Shown here one piece after another: positions 54,948 through 61,767 of a DNA stretch of 64,000 nt (the first letter of the stretch is position 1; every line of letters begins with the position of its first letter). Position numbers and translations under genes: made by a program. The stretch is from UBA8437 sp963933195. Lineage in GTDB: Bacteria; Planctomycetota; Planctomycetia; Planctomycetales; Planctomycetaceae. Under the pieces are notes generated by a model that made no database searches, had not been told where the DNA came from, and saw nothing but the letters and a program-made list of their open reading frames with translations. Location of the stretch: assembly GCA_963933195.1 (NCBI GenBank), contig CAWVUS010000001.1:1-64000 (forward strand), in the 5' to 3' direction.

Positions 54948-54977
54948 TTGACCGACTCGAAAACCCCAATCTAGAAT
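54948..54977 (+). promoter_or_regulatory. Promoter candidate upstream of the DUF1573 gene
   Basis: TTGACC (54948-54953) and TAGAAT (54972-54977) with an 18-base spacer. The -10 is part of the recurring heptamer CTAGAAT. It implies a leader of about 145 bases before the gene at 55130. Confidence 0.5.
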
Positions 54978-55129
54978 AGCCACGGTTGATCACGAATCCT
55001 CATGAAGGTGCCCCGGGCAAAGACTCCAGCCAAGCCGGTGATCTTGTCGATTTTGTAGAACAAGCCAGTCCAGTCTTCCGCGGACGTTGATTGGCTACTT
55101 ACCCGACGCTACATCCCCGAAAGGTTCTC

Positions 55130-56371
55130 ATGCGTATCGTCGCTGTCACTCTGTCACTGATCTTCGGAATCAGTGCGTTGTTTTTGGTTGTCAAATCCTA
55201 TCGGGAATCAACAACCGTCACGGTCAGCCCCATTGATTCGTCCTCGTTGCCGTCTCCGTCGAAGTCCGGCCCACACCCCAAGGCCGTGCTGGTTGGCGGT
55301 GGTGAATACGACTTTGGAATCATGGAACAGGGACAGGAATCCCAGCATGTCTTTGTCATCCGCAACGATGGAGAAGCCCCGTTGCGACTGGCGGCCAACT
55401 ACCAGGGCGCCAACACCTGCGAATGCACGGTCGGCAGCCTGGAACGCGATCTCATCGAACCCGGTGAAACCGTCAATGTCACCGTCTCGTGGGGTATCAA
55501 GAAACCGGTCGTGGGATTCGCGCATTCAGCGAGAATCCGGACCAACGACCCCGACCACGTCACGATCCCACTTTTGATCAAGGGAGTGATTGGCCGCCGG
55601 GCAGTCATCCGCCCCTCGACCACCTGGACGCTTGGACAACTCGACAGCGACGGCACTGTCGACGTCGACCTGACGCTGCACAGCGAGATTTCGGACCAAT
55701 TCAAGTTGCTGAAGATCGAGAATCCATCGGGACGAATCGTGACCAAGACCCAGCCTCTTGACGCCGAGGAACTCAAGGCCCTTGGCGCTGCCGACACCGC
55801 ATCGCCAGCCGCCAAGAAGAAAATGGACAAGGCGATCACCCGGCTTAAGGCTGGATCGCAGCGACCACTGCCCAAGTCCGGTTACAAGATCACCGCCACG
55901 GTTGACTCCTCCAAGTTCGCCTCTGGCCCATTCCTCGAGACACTCACCTTCCACACTGATCTCTCCGAGGACCACGAGATCAGTTTTCACATCCGCGGCA
56001 GTCGTTCGGGAATGATCGAGTTCATGAGAACTCCGGGTAACGAGTGGGACAGCAAGAACCTGGTCTTGCGACTGGGAACATTCGCCGCAGCAAAAGGGAA
56101 ATCTGTGCGGATCCCGATGCTGGTCAAAGACGTCACCGGCGATGGAAAAATCCAGATCAAGTCGGTCAAACCCAAGTTCCTCGAGATCAAATTTGAACGG
56201 GACACGGAGTTCCCGGCCAAGAAGAACCGTCGCTACTGGATGACAATGACCGTCCCCAAGGGACAACCTTCCATCGTGCTGACCGCTCGGCGATATGGAG
56301 AAGTCATCCTCGAGTTCGATGGCGACACGAAACGCACCATGAGATTCTTTGTCGGCTTCGTCTCACGCTAA
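55130..56371 (+). CDS. DUF1573 domain protein, membrane-anchored
   Basis: About 413 residues. An N-terminal hydrophobic segment (RIVAVTLSLIFGISALFLVV) acts as signal or anchor. A DUF1573 domain follows (about 55-150), recognised by YDFGIMEQGQESQHVFVIRNDGEAPLRL and ANTCECTVG, an Ig-like fold common in planctomycetes and Bacteroidetes. The C-terminal half holds further beta-sandwich repeats. ATG 55130 has AAAGG upstream. It lies 40 bases before a tetraheme cytochrome gene and may work with it. Function unknown. Confidence 0.85.
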   Translation: MRIVAVTLSLIFGISALFLVVKSYRESTTVTVSPIDSSSLPSPSKSGPHPKAVLVGGGEYDFGIMEQGQESQHVFVIRNDGEAPLRLAANYQGANTCECTVGSLERDLIEPGETVNVTVSWGIKKPVVGFAHSARIRTNDPDHVTIPLLIKGVIGRRAVIRPSTTWTLGQLDSDGTVDVDLTLHSEISDQFKLLKIENPSGRIVTKTQPLDAEELKALGAADTASPAAKKKMDKAITRLKAGSQRPLPKSGYKITATVDSSKFASGPFLETLTFHTDLSEDHEISFHIRGSRSGMIEFMRTPGNEWDSKNLVLRLGTFAAAKGKSVRIPMLVKDVTGDGKIQIKSVKPKFLEIKFERDTEFPAKKNRRYWMTMTVPKGQPSIVLTARRYGEVILEFDGDTKRTMRFFVGFVSR

Positions 56372-56411
56372 CGCCCTTTTCGCCACCTCTCACTGTCGAC
56401 TCACAAACCAC

Positions 56412-57947
56412 ATGTCACGCTGGACCGCCTTGTTCCTGGTCACTCTGACGGCCGTCATCGGCCTGGCCATGTGGTACTGGTTTACTCCGGGCGAGACTCC
56501 TTCCGGACTCGTACCGAAGTCGCCGGTTTCCCAGCCGTCACCAGACCCCCTGCTCCAGGATTGGCCCCACGATCAACTCACGCTGGTCGTCTCGGGTGAA
56601 CAACACGGATACCTCGAGCCCTGTGGCTGCTCCGAGACGCAATCCGGAGGCTATTCACGGCGCGCTGACCTGCTCAGGCAGATGACCAAGCGAGGCTTCA
56701 AACCGGTCTCGTTGGACCTGGGCGGACTGGTCCAGCGACGGCGTGAACAGAGTCGTCTGAAGTACCAGACGATGTTGTCGGCCCTGGCCGACATGTCCTA
56801 CGTGGCGGTCGGAGTCGGCCCCGAAGATCTTGCTCTCGGAGCCGACTTCTTGCTCTCCCAGGGAGACACCGAAGTATCCGAATCGAATCCTTCGCCCCCG
56901 CGTCCGTCCCTGTTGGCAGCCAATGTTCGATTGTTCGACACCGACGATCTCCCGGGGGCCCCTCTTGCCAGCCGGCTGATCAAGTCGGACCAGCATACAA
57001 TCGGTATCACCGCGATCCTCGACCCCGCGCTGGCCAGGCCACTCGCGGCTGCCGGCGCACTCAACGACGTGACGATCCAGCCTCCCGAAGATGTTCTCCC
57101 GGGAGTGATCAACTCGCTGGTTGGAAAGGGAGCCACGCTGCTGGTGCTCCTCTCCCACGCCCCGGTCGACACTTCTCTGGCACTCGCTCAGCAATTTCCC
57201 CGTTTCGACCTCGTGATCAGTGCGGGCGGCCCCGAGGACCCCCTGACAGACAATCCACGCCAGGTTGGCACCACCACCGTGGTGACGGTTGGACAAAAAG
57301 GAAAATACGTCGGGGTCATCAGTATCGCTCCCAAGACAATGACACCTCGGACCAGATTCGAACTGGTCAACCTCGACAACCAGAGATTCTCCGATCATCC
57401 GAAGATGATCCAGGCCATGCGAACTTATCAACAGACACTCGAACAACTCGACCTCGCCGCCGCGATGCTGCCTATCGACACCAGCGGAAACCGCCGATTC
57501 GTGGGTTCGGCCAAGTGCGGCGAATGCCACACCCAGGCCCTGGCGAAATGGAAACACACTCCACACTCCCATGCCTTCGAAAGCCTGATCACCGGACGGG
57601 CCGGACAGGAAGACAACTGGGTACCGCGGGCATTCGACGCCGAGTGTCTCAGTTGCCATGTCACCGGTTGGGAACCCCAGAAAGTGCTTCCCTTCAAGAG
57701 TGGGTTTGTCGACAAAAACACCTCGTCACATCTTCTGGGCAACGGCTGTGAGAATTGCCACGGCCCGGGTGACCGACACGTGGAACTGGTCGAGTCCGGT
57801 GATGTCGAGCAATCGCTGTCCGAGGTGCGAGTCACTCTCGAGCAGGCTCGCCGCAAGACCTGTATCGCATGTCACGATCTCGACAACAGCCCGAAATTCA
57901 AATTTGACACTTACTGGCCACGCATTGCCCATCCCGGACGAGACTGA
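56412..57947 (+). CDS. Tetraheme cytochrome c554-like domain fused to a metallophosphatase-like domain
   Basis: About 511 residues: a membrane anchor (ALFLVTLTAVIGLAMWYWF); then a UshA/5'-nucleotidase-like domain (about 50-335); then a cytochrome domain with four CXXCH motifs at Cys369, Cys412, Cys446 and Cys484, of the cytochrome c554 type. In the first domain the metal motifs are replaced. The usual NDxHG reads GEQHGYLEPCGC (Cys71 and Cys73 added), the GNHE block reads GVGPEDLALG, and the GHxH block reads SAGGPEDP. It is therefore probably not a phosphatase. The protein should sit in the periplasm. It follows the DUF1573 gene and precedes a DUF971 gene by 3 bases. Confidence 0.85.
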   Translation: MSRWTALFLVTLTAVIGLAMWYWFTPGETPSGLVPKSPVSQPSPDPLLQDWPHDQLTLVVSGEQHGYLEPCGCSETQSGGYSRRADLLRQMTKRGFKPVSLDLGGLVQRRREQSRLKYQTMLSALADMSYVAVGVGPEDLALGADFLLSQGDTEVSESNPSPPRPSLLAANVRLFDTDDLPGAPLASRLIKSDQHTIGITAILDPALARPLAAAGALNDVTIQPPEDVLPGVINSLVGKGATLLVLLSHAPVDTSLALAQQFPRFDLVISAGGPEDPLTDNPRQVGTTTVVTVGQKGKYVGVISIAPKTMTPRTRFELVNLDNQRFSDHPKMIQAMRTYQQTLEQLDLAAAMLPIDTSGNRRFVGSAKCGECHTQALAKWKHTPHSHAFESLITGRAGQEDNWVPRAFDAECLSCHVTGWEPQKVLPFKSGFVDKNTSSHLLGNGCENCHGPGDRHVELVESGDVEQSLSEVRVTLEQARRKTCIACHDLDNSPKFKFDTYWPRIAHPGRD

Positions 57948-57950
57948 AGC

Positions 57951-58283
57951 ATGCCCGTAGACGTACCCAGCCGCATCCGTTTCCTGACCGAGGAAGCCCT
58001 GCTGTGCCTCGATTGGTCCGATGGCCAGTCGTACCAAATCCCCTTTCGTGCACTCAGACAATTGTGCCCATGTGCCGGGTGTGTCAGCGAAACCACCGGT
58101 CAACGTGTCTTGGACCCCAACTCCGTGCCGACCGACATTCACCCGACAAGTGTCAGTCACACGGGGAGCTATGCCTTGAAAATCACCTGGAGCGATGATC
58201 ACGACACGGGGTTGTTCACCTGGGAATATCTCAACGAGATCGGAATAGCGATCGAACAACTCGAGAACGATGATGCCGATTGA
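57951..58283 (+). CDS. DUF971 (GBBH-like N-terminal) protein
   Basis: A 110-residue cytoplasmic protein of the DUF971 family. The fold's blocks are visible: LCLDWSDGQSYQIPFRALRQLCPCAGC, then ALKITWSDDHDTGLFTWEYL. The Cys-rich CPCAGC stretch is typical and may bind zinc. Family members have been linked to iron-sulfur cluster proteins and to the MRP/ApbC genes, but no function is firmly known. It starts 3 bases after the cytochrome gene and overlaps the next by 14 bases. Confidence 0.88.
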   Translation: MPVDVPSRIRFLTEEALLCLDWSDGQSYQIPFRALRQLCPCAGCVSETTGQRVLDPNSVPTDIHPTSVSHTGSYALKITWSDDHDTGLFTWEYLNEIGIAIEQLENDDAD

Positions 58284-58839
58284 AGTCGAACTGAAATTCC
58301 CGCTGGTCGACGAGGCGCCGACAGCCGCGGAGATCGTCGAGCAACTCGAAGCGATCGGCGGACAGGCCCAACCACCCCGTCAGCAACACGACCACTACTA
58401 CACCCACCCGGGCCGTGACTTCGGCGAAACTGACGAGGCGTTGCGGATTCGTGAAGACAACGACCAGTTGCGATTGACGTACAAGGGGCCGCTGATGGAC
58501 GACGTGGCCAAAACGCGACTGGAACTGGAAACCGGGATCGAGTCCGCCGAGATCGCCGATGGGATTCTCGTGGCACTTGGTTTTCGCCTTCTCCGGACCG
58601 TTTCCAAACAACGCCGACCGTTTGACGTTCAGTGGCGGAATCTCCCGGTCGAAGTGGTGATCGACCAGGTCGAGGGACTCGGCGAGTTCGTCGAACTGGA
58701 GACGATCAGCGACGTCGATGGTCACCAGTCGGCGCGCGACCACCTGCTGGACCTCGCCACAACGATGGGGCTCGTAGACAGCGAGCGACGGAGTTACCTG
58801 GGCTTGCTGTTGCTGGCCAACCCACCTCGGGACGACTGA
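58270..58839 (+). CDS. CYTH domain protein (class IV adenylate cyclase / triphosphatase type)
   Basis: A 189-residue protein with the ExExK signature IEVELKF at residues 4-10, which binds the triphosphate and metal in the tunnel of the CYTH fold. Further strands with alternating charged residues follow: DEALRIREDNDQLRLTYKGP, KTRLELETGI, VEVVIDQVEGLGEFVELETI. The core residues are intact, so the protein is probably an active triphosphatase or cyclase. The exact activity (inorganic triphosphatase, thiamine triphosphatase or class IV adenylate cyclase) is undecided. It overlaps DUF971 by 14 bases and lies upstream of recA. Confidence 0.88.
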   Translation: MMPIEVELKFPLVDEAPTAAEIVEQLEAIGGQAQPPRQQHDHYYTHPGRDFGETDEALRIREDNDQLRLTYKGPLMDDVAKTRLELETGIESAEIADGILVALGFRLLRTVSKQRRPFDVQWRNLPVEVVIDQVEGLGEFVELETISDVDGHQSARDHLLDLATTMGLVDSERRSYLGLLLLANPPRDD

Positions 58840-58952
58840 ACTTTTCTATTGAATCGTCTCCGGAATCAGATTTTCGACAGACTGGCGTTGAAAACCAGAC
58901 CGCCAACGGCGAATATTCACATCCCGGCGCAGGATAGTGCCGGTCAATTCAT

Positions 58953-58983
58953 GCGTCCGGCAATTGCTACGCAATCCGGACGC
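58953..58983 (+). promoter_or_regulatory. Strong hairpin in the recA leader
   Basis: GCGTCCGG (58953-58960) pairs with CCGGACGC (58976-58983), extended by ATTGC/GCAAT around a three-base loop, with a two-base CA bulge on the left arm: 13 bp in all. It ends about 10 bases before the AAAGGAG of recA. No U-run follows, so it is not an intrinsic terminator; it could modulate translation or be a dyad operator. Confidence 0.4.
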
Positions 58984-59010
58984 GGCGCGGGACAAAGGAG
59001 TGAGAACCCC

Positions 59011-60141
59011 ATGGCCAAAAGCAAGACACGAAAAAAAGCCGCCGCGGACAACCCGGCGGGAATGCTCGACAACGCCCTCGGACAGATCGAACAGGCCTTC
59101 GGCCCCGGCTCGATCATGAAACTCGCCGACAATGCAAACCTCGAGATCGAGGGCATCAGCACTGGGGCCCTCTCCCTGGACCTGGCCCTCGGAGGCCAGG
59201 GCATGCCGCGAGGCCGCATCGTGGAACTCTACGGTCCGGAGTCCAGTGGCAAAACGACACTCGCACTGCACGTGATCGCCAATGCCCAGAAATCTGAAGG
59301 CATCGCCGCCTTTATCGATGCCGAACACGCGCTCGATCCATCCTGGGCCAAAAAACTTGGCGTCAATCTCGAAGAACTCCTCGTCAGCCAGCCGACCTAT
59401 GGCGAGGAAGCTCTGCAAATCGCCGAGATGCTGATCAAGTCCAATGCGGTTGACCTGATCGTCATCGATTCAGTCGCCGCCCTGGTCCCCAAGACCGAAC
59501 TCGATGGAGAAATTGGCGACACCCACGTCGGACTCCAGGCACGGATGATGAGCCAGGCCATGCGAAAGCTGACCGGAGCCATCGCCAAGAGCAAGAGTTG
59601 TGTGATCTTCATCAACCAGATACGAGAAAAAATCGGAGTCATGTTTGGCAGTCCCGAAACAACTCCCGGTGGACGTGCCCTGAAGTTCTACAGTTCAGCC
59701 CGGGTCGATGTCCGCCGTATTGCCACGCTCAAGGACGGCGACCTGGCCATCGGCATCCGGATGAAAGCTCGAATCGTCAAAAACAAGATCGCGCCTCCAT
59801 TCCGGATCGCTGAATTCGACATGCTCAGCACCTGTGGCATCAGTCTCGAGGCCGATATTCTCGACATGGCTGTCGAGGACCGTATTATCCAACGCAGTGG
59901 CAGTTGGTTCAGCTATGGCGAAACCCGCCTGGGGCAAGGCCGCGAAAAGGCCCGGGTGTGGCTGGTCGAGAACCCCGACATGCTCGAGGAAATCCGTGCC
60001 AAGGTGCTCGTCGAGCGCGGCTTTGGACCTCAAGAGACCGCACCAGAGGCCGAGGCCGCCGAAACAATCGGAACCGACGAGACGGCCGAAATCCCGGAAG
60101 CTCCGGCTGTGATCGAGTTGCCCGAGGCGGACGTGGCCTAG
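59011..60141 (+). CDS. recA: Recombinase RecA
   Basis: ATP-dependent DNA strand exchange protein and SOS co-protease, about 376 residues. Blocks: QAFGPGSIMKLAD, Walker A GPESSGKTTLAL (about 75), Walker B LIVIDSVAALVPK, and loop 1 GDTHVGLQARMMSQAMRKL. Loop 2 follows FINQIREKIGVMFGSPETTPGG. The C-terminal tail is acidic, as is normal. AAAGGAG stands ten bases before ATG 59011; a longer frame to 58849 has no family likeness. It is preceded by a 13-bp hairpin. No LexA-type box of the Gram-positive or E. coli form was recognised upstream. There is no intein. Confidence 0.97.
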   Translation: MAKSKTRKKAAADNPAGMLDNALGQIEQAFGPGSIMKLADNANLEIEGISTGALSLDLALGGQGMPRGRIVELYGPESSGKTTLALHVIANAQKSEGIAAFIDAEHALDPSWAKKLGVNLEELLVSQPTYGEEALQIAEMLIKSNAVDLIVIDSVAALVPKTELDGEIGDTHVGLQARMMSQAMRKLTGAIAKSKSCVIFINQIREKIGVMFGSPETTPGGRALKFYSSARVDVRRIATLKDGDLAIGIRMKARIVKNKIAPPFRIAEFDMLSTCGISLEADILDMAVEDRIIQRSGSWFSYGETRLGQGREKARVWLVENPDMLEEIRAKVLVERGFGPQETAPEAEAAETIGTDETAEIPEAPAVIELPEADVA

Positions 60142-60198
60142 CCGACGGACTTGGGTGGTCCCGTTGCAGTGGGTACGATCAGGGGGGAGCCCCGTTCG

Positions 60199-61707
60199 AT
60201 GCGCAGCAGCGTGACAATCTTTGCGGCCCTCGTGCCGTTCCTGATCGGCCATTCGGCTGTCTCCGCCCAGGACACTTCCGTGCCGGCGGGAGCCTTGGCA
60301 TTGGAACGTTCACTGGTCCAGGTGACCCGACGAGTCGAAGATTCCGTCGTGGCAATCGCCCGGTACCAGGTGGCGGGCTCCACACTCTCTCCCAATTCTC
60401 CAGGCGTGCCGCCTCCCACCGTGGACCCGGATCACCCCGACTTCATTCCCAATGAATACGGAACCGGGATCGTGGTGTCGGACCCCGACGATGCGACCCG
60501 GCGACTGGTCCTGACCTGTTTTCACGTTGTGACAGGGCCTCCGGTGGCGGCCGGCCGAAATCCAACCCACAAACTGCACGTGCGGTTCTCCAACCGCCGC
60601 GGATGCCCGGCGAAGATCCTGGCCGCCGACCCCCGCAGCGACCTGGCCATCCTCGAACTCAATCCCGCTGATCTCAAGCAGGCCGGCCTTCAGGCTCGCT
60701 CACTGAAACCACTGACCATCAACGCCACTCCGTTACCCTCAAAGGGTCGCTTCGTTCTGCTACTGGGAAATCCGTTCGCGATCGCCCGTGACGGATCAGC
60801 GAGCGTCGGGTGGGCACTGATCAGCAACACTCGTCGCCACGCCGTGACTTCCGGAAATCGTCCCGGGGCCGAACATTCGATCCACCGACTGGGCACCCTG
60901 CTCCAACTCGACAAACGACTCAGGCACGGCACCAGCGGTGGCCCTGTTCTCGACCTCAACGGGCGTCTCCTGGGATTGACCACGTCCATCACACCGCACG
61001 ACGGAATCGACACCCCCGCCGGATTTGCCATCCCCCTGGACAAGCCCATCACGCGAATCATCAACACGCTCCGTAAGGGACTGGAGGTCGAATACGGGTT
61101 CCTGGGAGTGCAGCCCGACGATGTGTCCACCGGGCAACTTGCCGGATACAGTGGCGAGTTCGACCAACCAGGGGCAGCACGTGCCGCACGCGTCTTTCGC
61201 GGGTCCCCGGCAGAACGGGCAGGGATTCGAGGTGGTGACCTGATACTGGCTGTCGACAAGGAACCGGTCCGGGATCGTTATGAATTGATGAGGCACGTCG
61301 AACTGGTCGGTCCCGGCCGCGAATTGACGCTTGAACTCTGGCGAGAAACGACACAGCGAAGAGTTCGTGTGAAGGCGACACTGGGAAAATGGCCTCTCCC
61401 GGATCGCAGTGGCATGATCGCGTCCAAGCGACGTCATCCACCATGGCGAGGCCTTGACGTCGATTATCCGACCGGTCGACGACGGTTTGTCCCCGATTCG
61501 TTCGAATTCCCCCGTGCGGTGGTGGTCACCGCAGTCCAGCCCGGCAGTTCCGCCGCCAAGGCGGGAATCGAATCCGGTGATTTCATAGAATCTGCTGCCG
61601 GACAGCGGACAGAAACTCCCGCTGAATTCTTCCGAGTGGTCAATTCCCGTCGTGACGGCGTATCGCTAAAACTACTCGATGGACGACAGGTGACGCTGAC
61701 CCCCTGA
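60199..61707 (+). CDS. HtrA/DegP-like exported serine protease with two PDZ domains
   Basis: About 502 residues. A signal peptide (FAALVPFLIGHSAVSAQD) is followed by a trypsin-like domain with His109 in VLTCFHVV, Asp148 in RSDLAIL and Ser246 in HGTSGGPVL, so the catalytic triad is intact. A PDZ domain (about 295-390: FRGSPAERAGIRGGDLILAVD) and a second PDZ (about 425-502: QPGSSAAKAGIESGDFIESA) follow. The start ATG 60199 has GGGGGGAG nine bases ahead. It is probably a periplasmic quality-control protease. It lies between recA and alaS. Confidence 0.92.
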   Translation: MRSSVTIFAALVPFLIGHSAVSAQDTSVPAGALALERSLVQVTRRVEDSVVAIARYQVAGSTLSPNSPGVPPPTVDPDHPDFIPNEYGTGIVVSDPDDATRRLVLTCFHVVTGPPVAAGRNPTHKLHVRFSNRRGCPAKILAADPRSDLAILELNPADLKQAGLQARSLKPLTINATPLPSKGRFVLLLGNPFAIARDGSASVGWALISNTRRHAVTSGNRPGAEHSIHRLGTLLQLDKRLRHGTSGGPVLDLNGRLLGLTTSITPHDGIDTPAGFAIPLDKPITRIINTLRKGLEVEYGFLGVQPDDVSTGQLAGYSGEFDQPGAARAARVFRGSPAERAGIRGGDLILAVDKEPVRDRYELMRHVELVGPGRELTLELWRETTQRRVRVKATLGKWPLPDRSGMIASKRRHPPWRGLDVDYPTGRRRFVPDSFEFPRAVVVTAVQPGSSAAKAGIESGDFIESAAGQRTETPAEFFRVVNSRRDGVSLKLLDGRQVTLTP

Positions 61708-61767
61708 CTGCCTGACTGCCTCTGATTCCAGTAACGTCCCCCACCTCGTTTCGATCGACGACTCCCG

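Noticed and set aside
58849..59010. 54-residue N-terminal extension of RecA
   Set aside because: No family likeness, and it contains the leader hairpin; ATG 59011 has AAAGGAG.
61711..61730. Tandem CTGACTGC repeat in the spacer before alaS
   Set aside because: Only two copies of 8 bases; too short to mean anything alone.
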